A DNA stretch of 64,000 nucleotides from Hydrogenimonas cancrithermarum (GTDB lineage: Bacteria; Campylobacterota; Campylobacteria; Campylobacterales; Hydrogenimonadaceae): NCBI RefSeq assembly GCF_030296055.1, contig NZ_AP027370.1, positions 1,662,501 to 1,726,500 of the forward strand, in the 5' to 3' direction. Each line of letters opens with the position of its first letter. Within the stretch, counting starts at the first letter, position 1. Of this stretch, positions 43,432 through 50,610 are shown piece by piece. The notes under the pieces were generated by a model that did no database searches, was not told the origin of the DNA, and saw nothing but the letters and a program-made list of their open reading frames with translations. The position numbers and the translations under genes were made by a program.

Positions 43432-43458
43432 GGTGGGAAGGTGATAGGGTGAGAAAGG
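43432..43458. repeat. Octamer-type array (GGTGAGAA-like units)
   Basis: GGTGGGAA, GGTGATAG, GGTGAGAA. Same orientation as 43365, so not an inverted pair; it may serve as the ribosome-binding region of the next gene. Confidence 0.75.
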
Positions 43459-43464
43459 ATTGAA

Positions 43465-43755
43465 ATGGTTGTGCATATCGTAATGTTTCGGTTCGAGGAT
43501 GAGAACAAATCTGAAAATATCGAAAAAGTGAAAGAGATGCTCGAGGCGCTGCCGGAGAAGATTCCTTCGCTTCGGTCGATGGAGGCCGGGGTCGATTTTC
43601 TCCATTCCGAGCGGTCGATGGATCTGGTGCTGACTTCGACGTTCGACGACCGAGATGGGCTGGAAGCGTACCGCGTGCACCCGGCACATCAGGAGGTGGT
43701 CGCTTTCATTAAAGAGGTTACCGTCGAAAGCCGTGTGGTCGACTATGAAAGATAG
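43465..43755 (+). CDS. Dabb-family (stress-responsive alpha/beta barrel) protein
   Basis: 96 residues. MVVHIVMFRFEDENKSENIE at the N-terminus, LVLTSTFDDRDGLEAYRVHP and HQEVVAFIKE follow the Dabb ferredoxin-like fold. Usually dimeric, with no defined general reaction. Start follows the octamer array. Confidence 0.88.
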   Translation: MVVHIVMFRFEDENKSENIEKVKEMLEALPEKIPSLRSMEAGVDFLHSERSMDLVLTSTFDDRDGLEAYRVHPAHQEVVAFIKEVTVESRVVDYER

Positions 43756-43812
43756 ATGTCGTTTGTCGTTCGGACGGGGCTTCGCCCCTCTTTGTCGTAA
43801 GAGAAGAGTGTT

Positions 43813-44067
43813 ATGAGTTCCGGAATTCTCGCGATGATGCTGGGCGTCTCCACGCTGCTCGGGGCGCTCGGCCTTTTTGCGCTGCTTTGGGGACACAAGA
43901 CCGGACAGTTCGAAGACAAGCACAAGTTTCTGGACGGGGCGCTTTACGATGGCGAAGAGGAGCTCAAAGACGCGGTGATGATGGAAGAGAAACGCAAAGA
44001 GGTCGCGAGCCGCAAAGCGCAAGCTTTGGAGGAGAAGAGGAAAGACAAACGGGTGATGCCGGATTGA
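43813..44067 (+). CDS. ccoS: cbb3-type cytochrome oxidase assembly protein CcoS
   Basis: 84 residues. A single membrane helix (ILAMMLGVSTLLGALGLFALL) is followed by WGHKTGQFEDKHKFLDG, matching the conserved W-x-x-x-x-GQF(D/E)D of CcoS. A charged cytoplasmic tail is longer than in some homologues. Works with CcoI in cbb3 maturation. The stop borders a heptamer array. Confidence 0.9.
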   Translation: MSSGILAMMLGVSTLLGALGLFALLWGHKTGQFEDKHKFLDGALYDGEEELKDAVMMEEKRKEVASRKAQALEEKRKDKRVMPD

Positions 44068-44096
44068 GTGAGGAGTGAGAAGTGAGCAGTGAGAAG
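44068..44096. repeat. Heptamer array, GTGAGAA units, at the start of the MNT gene
   Basis: GTGAGGA, GTGAGAA, GTGAGCA, GTGAGAA. The GTG start codon of the following gene (44082) is the first base of a unit, so alternative GTG starts recur every 21 bp. Confidence 0.9.
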
Positions 44097-44450
44097 GCAG
44101 TAGAAAAGATTCGTGAGATTCTCGCGAAAGATGAAAATGTACGATTCGGTTATCTTTTCGGCTCCTATGCGGATGGAACGTTCGATGAACGCAGTGATGT
44201 GGATATCGCGGTCTTTTGTGAGCGGGACGATCTGGATATGCGGCTCGGACTCCATCATCGGCTGCAAAAGTTCTTGAAAAAAGAGGTGGATTTGGTCTGT
44301 CTGAACCGTGTCAAAAACCTTTTTCTGCTCGAATCTATCCTGGATGGTATTCTCCTCAAAGATCATGAGGAGCGGCCTTATTACGAAGTGATGAAACGGC
44401 ATGAGATTATCGATTACAAACTCTTCAAAAGTATGATCGATGCGGCATAA
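44082..44450 (+). CDS. mntA: MntA-type nucleotidyltransferase antitoxin
   Basis: 122 residues. YLFGSYADGTFDERSDVDIA contains the GS-x10-DxD motif of MNT antitoxins, which AMPylate the HEPN toxin. The partner HEPN gene overlaps the 3' end. The first residues (MSSEK) are coded by a heptamer array. Confidence 0.9.
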   Translation: MSSEKAVEKIREILAKDENVRFGYLFGSYADGTFDERSDVDIAVFCERDDLDMRLGLHHRLQKFLKKEVDLVCLNRVKNLFLLESILDGILLKDHEERPYYEVMKRHEIIDYKLFKSMIDAA

Positions 44451-44850
44451 AATCGAAAAGAAGATCGAGAGGATCGATTATTGTGTCGATTTGCTGGAAA
44501 ATTACAAACCTGAGTGCAGAGATAAATTCAAAACGGACCCTATGTTCGAAGGTGCGTTGCTACACTATCTCTATTTGGCGAGCGACGGGTGTGTGTCGTT
44601 GGCCGAAATGGTCTTGAAGTACAAGAAAAAGGGCAATGCCCAAAGTTATTACGAAGCGATCGATGCTTTGGGCGAGTATGGCATCATTCCCAGAGCGTTT
44701 GCCTACGATTTCGCCAAAATCGCCTCTTTCAGAAATTTTTTGGCCCACGATTATGAAAAGATTGATCCATTGTTGATTTGTGAGCAGGCTCTGGAAAAGT
44801 TGGAAGAGATTCGAGAGTATCTGCGTTTTATAGAAAAAGCTATCGATTGA
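44440..44850 (+). CDS. hepT: HepT-type HEPN ribonuclease toxin
   Basis: 136 residues, all-helical. The catalytic R-x4-H-x-Y is RNFLAHDY near residue 107. Overlaps mntA by 11 bp, so it is co-translated. An intact type VII-like module next to the heptose operon. Confidence 0.9.
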   Translation: MRHKIEKKIERIDYCVDLLENYKPECRDKFKTDPMFEGALLHYLYLASDGCVSLAEMVLKYKKKGNAQSYYEAIDALGEYGIIPRAFAYDFAKIASFRNFLAHDYEKIDPLLICEQALEKLEEIREYLRFIEKAID

Positions 44851-44862
44851 AGGATTGAAGAG

Positions 44863-44985
44863 ATGATACCAGCGGGTATGCCGACGGGAGGGTATGTGAT
44901 CAATACGGCGGCGCTGCCGGGATTTTTGGTGTGGGCCGGGGTGATCGTTCTGACGATGGCGTTGGCATGGTTGCTCGAGCGATGA
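44863..44985 (+). CDS. Small single-pass membrane peptide, unrecognised
   Basis: 40 residues, with Gly/Pro-rich start MIPAGMPTGGYVINTAALPG and a helix FLVWAGVIVLTMALAWLL. GAAGAG precedes the ATG, and the stop overlaps the gmhB start as ATGA, which argues that it is translated. Function unknown. Confidence 0.55.
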   Translation: MIPAGMPTGGYVINTAALPGFLVWAGVIVLTMALAWLLER

Positions 44986-45779
44986 AAAGAGCGCTGTTTC
45001 TCGACCGCGACGGGGTGATCAACATCGATCACGGGTATGTGAGCCGTATCGAAGATTTCGAATTTGTCGATGGGATTTTGGATTTTATAAAAGATGCCCA
45101 GGAAAAGGGGTATCTGCCCATCATCGTGACCAACCAGTCGGGGATTGGGCGCGGGTATTACTCGTCGGAGGATTTCGAGAGACTGACGGACTACATGCTC
45201 GAAAAGATGCGGGAGGCGGGCATAGCGATCGACCGTTCGCAGATTTTCCACTGCCCGCACGATCCGGAAGAGGGGTGCGACTGCCGCAAGCCGATGCCGG
45301 GGATGCTCCTGGCGGCCAAAGAGCGTTTCGCGATCGATATGGAACACTCCTGGATGCTCGGTGACAAACCCGGCGATATCGAAGCGGCCAAGAGAGCCGG
45401 GGTGGGGCATACGCGCTTTGTCGAAAGAAACAGCTCCATCGATTGGCGGTTGGACGAGTGGGAAAGTGATACAATTGTAGAAAAGATTCGTGAAGCTCTC
45501 GTGTCGGATCGCATCATGTGGCAAAAGCACGCCTTGCAGCGTATGTTGGAGCGGGGCATCTCCCGAAAAAGGGTGCGAAAGGCTCTCCTGTGTGGAATGG
45601 TCATCGAGCGGTACGATAACGACCGGCCGTTTCCCAGTCTACTTCTGCTCGATAAGAGCGAGGAGCCTCTGCACGTCGTCGCGGCATATGACGAGGTTGG
45701 AGAGATGTGTTACATCGTGACGGCCTACCGCCCCGATACGAGATATTTCGAACCGGATTTGAGAACGAGGAGAAGATGA
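44982..45779 (+). CDS. gmhB: GmhB heptose-bisphosphate phosphatase fused to a DUF4258 toxin-like domain
   Basis: 265 residues. 1-175: HAD phosphatase GmhB (FLDRDGVINIDHGYV, zinc site CPHDPEEGCDCRKP, GDKPGDIEAAKRAG), which removes the 7-phosphate of heptose-1,7-bisphosphate. 179-265: DUF4258 domain (MWQKHALQRMLERGISRKRV, DRPFPSLLLLDK, LHVVAAYDE, YIVTAYRPD), a RelE-like fold normally encoded alone and paired with a YgiT-type zinc-finger antitoxin, which is exactly the next gene. Internal starts GTG 45501 or ATG 45516 could still make the second domain alone. Confidence 0.9.
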   Translation: MKRALFLDRDGVINIDHGYVSRIEDFEFVDGILDFIKDAQEKGYLPIIVTNQSGIGRGYYSSEDFERLTDYMLEKMREAGIAIDRSQIFHCPHDPEEGCDCRKPMPGMLLAAKERFAIDMEHSWMLGDKPGDIEAAKRAGVGHTRFVERNSSIDWRLDEWESDTIVEKIREALVSDRIMWQKHALQRMLERGISRKRVRKALLCGMVIERYDNDRPFPSLLLLDKSEEPLHVVAAYDEVGEMCYIVTAYRPDTRYFEPDLRTRRR

Positions 45780-46024
45780 TGCGAAAAAGCCGATGTGCTC
45801 TATGTGGGGGCGAGATGAAGCCCGGCAAGACGACTTTTACGGTGGATCTGGGATTTGGCGTCGTCGTGGTGCGCGGCGTGCCCGCCATGGTTTGCGAACA
45901 GTGTGGGGAAGAGTGGATGAAGGAGGAGACGGCGGAGACACTCGAACGGATCGTCGACGAGGCCCGCGGCAGGCATGCGATGATCGAAGTGGCCCAGTAT
46001 GAAGATATCAAAAAAGCGAGTTGA
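45776..46024 (+). CDS. YgiT-type zinc-finger antitoxin-like protein
   Basis: 82 residues. Two CxxC pairs, CALCGGEMKPG and VCEQCGEEW, followed by a helical tail (ETAETLERIVDEAR). Normally the partner of DUF4258 or MqsR-like toxins. ATG 45776 overlaps the preceding stop (ATGATG); GAGGAGA is its ribosome-binding site. Like MqsA it may bind both the DUF4258 domain and DNA. Confidence 0.85.
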   Translation: MMRKSRCALCGGEMKPGKTTFTVDLGFGVVVVRGVPAMVCEQCGEEWMKEETAETLERIVDEARGRHAMIEVAQYEDIKKAS

Positions 46025-46027
46025 ACT

Positions 46028-47023
46028 ATGATCGATTTTAACAAAAAGACCATTCTCATCACCGGTGGAGCCGGCTTCATAGGCTCCAATCTGGCGTTTT
46101 GGTTTCAGGAGAACCATCCTGATGCAAAGGTCGTGGTATTTGACCTTTTTCGCACGGGTGAGACCTTTTCCAACGGCAATCTGAAAAGCTTCGGGCACTA
46201 CAAAAACCTCAAAGGTTTCACCGGAGAGATCATCGCCGGAGATATCACGAAAAAAGAGGATCTGGAGCGGCTACGGGATTTCAAGTTCGACTACATCTTC
46301 CACGAAGCGGCGATCAGCGATACGACGGTGTATGATCAGAAGATCATGATCGACACCAATCTCAATGCTTTCAAAGATCTGCTGAAGATGGCCAAAGAGA
46401 TGGGTTCGGCGATGATCTACGCCAGTTCGGGCGCGACTTACGGCAACGCACCGGCCCCGCAGACGGTCGGACGCGAAGACCCGGCCAACATCTACGGCTT
46501 CAGCAAATTGGCGATGGACCATCTGGCCTATGACTGGATGAAGAGAACCGGCCTGCCCATCGTCGGCCTGCGCTACTTCAACGTCTACGGCCCGCGCGAG
46601 TTTTTCAAGAACAAAACGGCATCGATGGTATTGCAGTTCGGCCATCAGATCCTGGTGGGCAAAAATCCGCGCCTTTTTGAAGGGTCCGACAAGATTCTGC
46701 GCGACTTTATCTATATCGACGATGTCATTCAAGCCAATATCAAAGCATGCAACCCGAAAAAGAGCGGTGTCTACAATGTCGGAACCGGCAAAGCGAGAAG
46801 CTTTCAGGATATCGTCGACATTCTGCAAAAAGAGCTTGGAACGCACCTGCCGTGCGAGTATATTCCCAACCCCTATATCGGACAGTATCAATTCTTCACG
46901 CAAGCGGATATCGAACCCACAAGAGAGTTTCTGGGATACGAGCCGGAAGTGACACTGGAGGAGGGGATCAGGCGGTATATTCCGGAGATTCGGAGACTCT
47001 TTGAAGAAGAGGTGAGAGGGTGA
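46028..47023 (+). CDS. hldD: ADP-L-glycero-D-manno-heptose 6-epimerase
   Basis: 331 residues. Rossmann ITGGAGFIGSNLAFWF, EAAISDTTVYDQ, and catalytic YGFSKLAMDHLAYDW. Final step to ADP-L-glycero-D-manno-heptose for the LPS core. The last residues (EEVRG and stop) fall in the left array of S23 element 3. Confidence 0.95.
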   Translation: MIDFNKKTILITGGAGFIGSNLAFWFQENHPDAKVVVFDLFRTGETFSNGNLKSFGHYKNLKGFTGEIIAGDITKKEDLERLRDFKFDYIFHEAAISDTTVYDQKIMIDTNLNAFKDLLKMAKEMGSAMIYASSGATYGNAPAPQTVGREDPANIYGFSKLAMDHLAYDWMKRTGLPIVGLRYFNVYGPREFFKNKTASMVLQFGHQILVGKNPRLFEGSDKILRDFIYIDDVIQANIKACNPKKSGVYNVGTGKARSFQDIVDILQKELGTHLPCEYIPNPYIGQYQFFTQADIEPTREFLGYEPEVTLEEGIRRYIPEIRRLFEEEVRG

Positions 47024-47450
47024 GAGGGTTAGAAGGTAAGGTATGAAGTGTGAAACGTTGGATGTCTGGAAAATTTCGTGTGCATTGAGCAGCGAAATTT
47101 ATATGGGCTTGAGGGAGTGTCGAGATTATGGGTTCAAAGATCAGATCACTCGATCGGCTCTTTCGATCCCCAGCAATATAGCTGAAGGTGTAGAAAGGGA
47201 ATCCGACAAGGAGAGCTGGCGATTTTTGGATATCGCACAAGCTTCCGCAGCCGAATTGAAAACGCAGGTTTATATCGGCATGAAGATCGAATATATCGAA
47301 AAGATACAGGGTAAAAAGTGGCTGCAGGAGACCGATAGGGTGCATAGAATGATCAAAAGCCTTAAAAGGAGCTTTCGTGTACAGTGAGAGACAAAAGTTG
47401 AATGGAAAAAACCTTCTCACCCTCCCACCTTCTCACCTTCCCACCTCCTC
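47010..47450 (+). mobile_element. S23 element 3 (hldD/hldE): four-helix-bundle gene between inverted octamer arrays
   Basis: 441 bp. Left end 47010-47041: AGGTGAGA, GGGTGAGA, GGGTTAGA, AGGTAAGG. Right end 47411-47450: ACCTTCTC, ACCCTCCC, ACCTTCTC, ACCTTCCC, ACCTCCTC, the inverted complement. Units here are 8 bp. It splits the hldD-hldE gene pair. Confidence 0.75.
47043..47387 (+). CDS. Four-helix-bundle protein (S23 family), copy 3
   Basis: 114 residues. LDVWKISCALSSEIYMGLRE, DYGFKDQITRSALSIPSNIA followed by EGVERES, then SWRFLDIAQASAAELKTQV. Close to copy 4 (KNFGFKDQITRSALSIASNI), although the two elements have different end arrays. Starts 2 bp after the left array. Confidence 0.93.
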   Translation: MKCETLDVWKISCALSSEIYMGLRECRDYGFKDQITRSALSIPSNIAEGVERESDKESWRFLDIAQASAAELKTQVYIGMKIEYIEKIQGKKWLQETDRVHRMIKSLKRSFRVQ

Positions 47451-47464
47451 ATCGAGGAGTGCGT

Positions 47465-48898
47465 ATGCGTAAATACGCCGCCGTTCGTCCTTCGATTCTC
47501 GTCGTTGGCGATTTGATGCTCGACCATTATCTTTGGGGAAAGACCGACCGTATCTCTCCCGAAGCGCCGGTACCGGTCATCGATGTGCAGGAAGAGAGCG
47601 AAGTGTTGGGCGGTGCGGGGAATGTGGTGAACAATCTGATCGCCCTGGGTGCGGACGTAAGTGTCGCTTCGGCGATCGGGAAGGATGAAAACGGCAAGCG
47701 GCTGGCGAAGATGCTGAAGTCTCTCGGTGTGCGAACCGACGCGCTGGTTGCCGAGCCGGAGCGAAAAACGACACGCAAGAGCCGGGTGATCGCTTCGCAT
47801 CAGCAGGTGATCCGCTTCGACAGCGAGACGCGACAGGATATAACGAAAGAGACGGAGGAGAAGATTCTGGCTTCCGTCCAGCGGCAGCTTTTTGTCACGG
47901 ATATCATATTGCTCTCCGATTACGGCAAAGGGGTGTTGAGCGAACGTTTGACGCAGCAGATTATCCAAATGGCGCGAGCGACCGGTGTGAAGGTGCTTGT
48001 CGATCCCAAGGGAAAAGATTACGCCAAGTACAGTGGTGCGACGCTGGTGACACCGAACAAAAAGGAAGCCAGCGAAGCGACGGGGATCGATATCGTCGAT
48101 ACCGAGTCGCTTGGCAAAGCGGGGTTTTGGCTCAAAAACGAGTTGAACCTCGATATGGCGATGATCACGCTTTCGGAAGAGGGAATGGCGATCTTCGACG
48201 AGACGATGCGGACGATCCCGACGGTGGCCAGAGAGGTCTACGACGTCACGGGTGCGGGCGATACGGTGCTCGGGACGCTCGGGTTCGTTCTGGCGGCGGG
48301 CGGCGATATCGACGAGGCGGCGCGTATCGCCAACGCGGCGGCTGCGGTGGTCGTCGGCAAACTCGGGAGTGCCACGGCGTCGTGGGACGAGATCATCGAG
48401 TATGAGACGACGTTGCACGAATCGACGACGGAGCATCGCATCAAGAGCCGCGAAGCGCTGGCTCAGAGTGTCGAACGATTGAAAAACGAAGGCAAACGGA
48501 TCGTCTTTACCAACGGCTGTTTCGATATACTTCACCTGGGGCATGTGAAGTATCTGGAAAAGGCGAAAAGCTTCGGGGATGCACTGATCGTGGGGGTCAA
48601 TTCCGATGCATCGGTCCGGCGTCTAAAAGGCGAGAGCCGGCCGGTCAATCCGGAGTATGACCGTGCCTATCTGCTGGCGGCGCTCGATGCTGTCGATTTC
48701 GTGACGATCTTCGACGAAGATACGCCTTACGATCTCATCAAAATTGTGGAACCGGATGTGCTTGTCAAAGGGGGAGACTACGAAGGCAAAGAGGTGGTCG
48801 GCAGCGATATCGCCAAAGAGGTGAGGCTTGTCGACTTCGTCGATGGAAAGAGTACGACGAAAATTATCGAAAAAATCAATGACGACAAAAGGGAGTGA
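47465..48898 (+). CDS. hldE: Bifunctional heptose 7-phosphate kinase / heptose 1-phosphate adenylyltransferase
   Basis: 477 residues. PfkB-type kinase (SILVVGDLMLDHYLWGKTDR, DVTGAGDTVLGTLGF), then a C-terminal nucleotidyltransferase (FTNGCFDILHLGHVKYLEKA). Start ATG 47465 has GAGGAG upstream. The open frame extends to 47402 through the right array of S23 element 3, which would add a leader TFSPSHLLTFPPPH. Confidence 0.96.
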   Translation: MRKYAAVRPSILVVGDLMLDHYLWGKTDRISPEAPVPVIDVQEESEVLGGAGNVVNNLIALGADVSVASAIGKDENGKRLAKMLKSLGVRTDALVAEPERKTTRKSRVIASHQQVIRFDSETRQDITKETEEKILASVQRQLFVTDIILLSDYGKGVLSERLTQQIIQMARATGVKVLVDPKGKDYAKYSGATLVTPNKKEASEATGIDIVDTESLGKAGFWLKNELNLDMAMITLSEEGMAIFDETMRTIPTVAREVYDVTGAGDTVLGTLGFVLAAGGDIDEAARIANAAAAVVVGKLGSATASWDEIIEYETTLHESTTEHRIKSREALAQSVERLKNEGKRIVFTNGCFDILHLGHVKYLEKAKSFGDALIVGVNSDASVRRLKGESRPVNPEYDRAYLLAALDAVDFVTIFDEDTPYDLIKIVEPDVLVKGGDYEGKEVVGSDIAKEVRLVDFVDGKSTTKIIEKINDDKRE

Positions 48899-48899
48899 G

Positions 48900-49469
48900 A
48901 TGCTGAAGAAAACGATTGGAGCGGCTTTGTTGGCGGCACTGCCGCTGATGGCGCAAAACAGTGCGGAGATCGACCTCAATTCGGACGATATCGAAATCGC
49001 CGGAAAGTATGAGCTGGGGCAGAGTTTCGATTATGACGGCCGAAGCAGCAGGAACTATCTGCATGCGGCCTATCTCTACAGCGGCGAGAGCCATACCCGC
49101 GGAAAGAACCTTGTGGAGTTCGGTTACCTTGCGACGGGTACGCTGGGCGATTTTACGCGCCTGCGTTTCGGCATCGGTATCAAAGCCGCTTTGGCGGAGG
49201 ATTATGTGGCGGTCCCTCTGGGATTGACGGTGCATTACCGGGTCCCTGTGGAGTGGCCGGTGAGCCTGAGCGGGGAGGTGTATGCGGCACCCGATCCGCT
49301 GGTCTTCTCCGACGGAAAGGGTTATGGCGGCTACAGATTCGGAGTCGAAAGCAAGCTGATTCCCAATGCGACGATCTATGCGGGGTATAGAAATATCGAC
49401 CTCAAATATAAAGACGACAGCAAGAATTTCAATGACGGATGGTATGCGGGTGTCCGTTTCTACTTTTAA
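48900..49469 (+). CDS. YfaZ-like outer-membrane protein
   Basis: 189 residues. Signal peptide MLKKTIGAALLAALPLMAQ, then amphipathic strands of a small beta-barrel ending in Phe (GVRFYF). Pattern fits the YfaZ family. Follows hldE within 2 bp, so part of the heptose operon; function unknown. Confidence 0.75.
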   Translation: MLKKTIGAALLAALPLMAQNSAEIDLNSDDIEIAGKYELGQSFDYDGRSSRNYLHAAYLYSGESHTRGKNLVEFGYLATGTLGDFTRLRFGIGIKAALAEDYVAVPLGLTVHYRVPVEWPVSLSGEVYAAPDPLVFSDGKGYGGYRFGVESKLIPNATIYAGYRNIDLKYKDDSKNFNDGWYAGVRFYF

Positions 49470-49478
49470 GGAACCGAG

Positions 49479-50045
49479 ATGTTGACAGTGATCGAAAAAG
49501 AGCTCGAAGCGCATCGAAAGACACTTGAATCGGTGGTTGAAGGGCTTCAGCACTTCATCTACACCGCCGGTGTGATCGCGACCGAAACACTCGAAGCGGG
49601 GCACAAAATCCTGCTGTGTGGTAACGGCGGCAGTGCGGCCGATGCCCAGCATATCGCGGCCGAACTGACGGGGCGCTACAAGGTGGAGAGAAGAGGCCTT
49701 CCCGCGATCGCACTGACGACCGACACTTCCGCGCTGACCGCGATCGGAAACGATTACGGGTACGAGCACGTTTTTTCGCGTCAGGCCGAAGCACTGGCAC
49801 AGCCGGGTGATCTGATGATCGGGATTTCGACCAGCGGCAACAGTGTGAATGTCGTTTATGCGCTGGAAAAGGCCAAAGAGATCGGATGCCGTACCGTGGG
49901 GCTGAGCGGTAAAGGGGGCGGAAAGATGAACGATGTCTGCGATCTCAACATCATCGTCCCTTCAGACGATACGGCACGCATCCAGGAGATGCACATCCTC
50001 ATCGGCCATATCCTATGTCAGCTGATCGACAACGAGTACCGGTAG
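49479..50045 (+). CDS. gmhA: Sedoheptulose-7-phosphate isomerase
   Basis: 188 residues. SIS-domain enzyme making D-glycero-D-manno-heptose 7-phosphate. [38 protein letters not shown] and [14 protein letters not shown] with the active-site His and Gln. Completes the ADP-heptose pathway with gmhB, hldD and hldE in one operon. Confidence 0.96.
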   Translation: MLTVIEKELEAHRKTLESVVEGLQHFIYTAGVIATETLEAGHKILLCGNGGSAADAQHIAAELTGRYKVERRGLPAIALTTDTSALTAIGNDYGYEHVFSRQAEALAQPGDLMIGISTSGNSVNVVYALEKAKEIGCRTVGLSGKGGGKMNDVCDLNIIVPSDDTARIQEMHILIGHILCQLIDNEYR

Positions 50046-50069
50046 CCGATAGGTAAAACGGGATGGGGG

Positions 50070-50609
50070 CTACTCCTCCCAGATTCTCGAGAAATCGAAA
50101 TCGATCGTGCACTTCTTCAGATCGAAGGTGAAGGTTTCGTCCGTCGCGTCGAGCGCTTTGACGTAGCGGCCTTCGTGGAGCTTGAAGACTTTGGCCATCT
50201 TTTCGTTCGGGTAGACGATGACGTAGTAGAGTACGCCTTCGCGCTCGTAGAGGTCGAATTTGAGGTGCTCGTCTTTGGCGGCCGTTGAAGAGGAGACGAC
50301 TTCGAAGATGAGCGAAGGCGCTTTGGTGATATAGCTTCCGGCCGGTTTGTAGCAGAGCACCAGGTTGTCCGGTTGGACGATCGTGTCTTCGGTAATGTGC
50401 CAGTCGATGGGTAGATAGGCATGGCACGCTTCACACTTTTCAAGGGATACAACGAGTTGAGCCGAAATTTTGGCACTAATTGACTGATGTGAAGGCATGG
50501 GCGCCGGGCTCATGGCGAATGCTTCACCGTCGATAATCTCCCATCGCCCCTCCCAATGTTTGTAGTCTTTGTAGGTGTAGTGCGGTTTGTAATCTCGTGC
50601 GGCTCGCAT
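50070..50609 (-). CDS. Uma2-family protein, copy 2
   Basis: 179 residues. HYTYKDYKHWEGRWEIIDG, VQPDNLVLC, FEVVSSSTAAKDEHLKFDLY and GVLYYVIVYPNEKMAKVF. Same domain as the copy at 42400 and clearly paralogous; here the second acidic/Lys pair is also kept. Own -10 box upstream. Ends 24 bp from the convergent gmhA. Confidence 0.88.
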   Translation of the reverse strand: MRAARDYKPHYTYKDYKHWEGRWEIIDGEAFAMSPAPMPSHQSISAKISAQLVVSLEKCEACHAYLPIDWHITEDTIVQPDNLVLCYKPAGSYITKAPSLIFEVVSSSTAAKDEHLKFDLYEREGVLYYVIVYPNEKMAKVFKLHEGRYVKALDATDETFTFDLKKCTIDFDFSRIWEE

Positions 50610-50610
50610 T

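Noticed and set aside
43365-43458. Treating the two octamer arrays before the Dabb gene as a mini-element
   Set aside because: They lie in the same orientation, not inverted.
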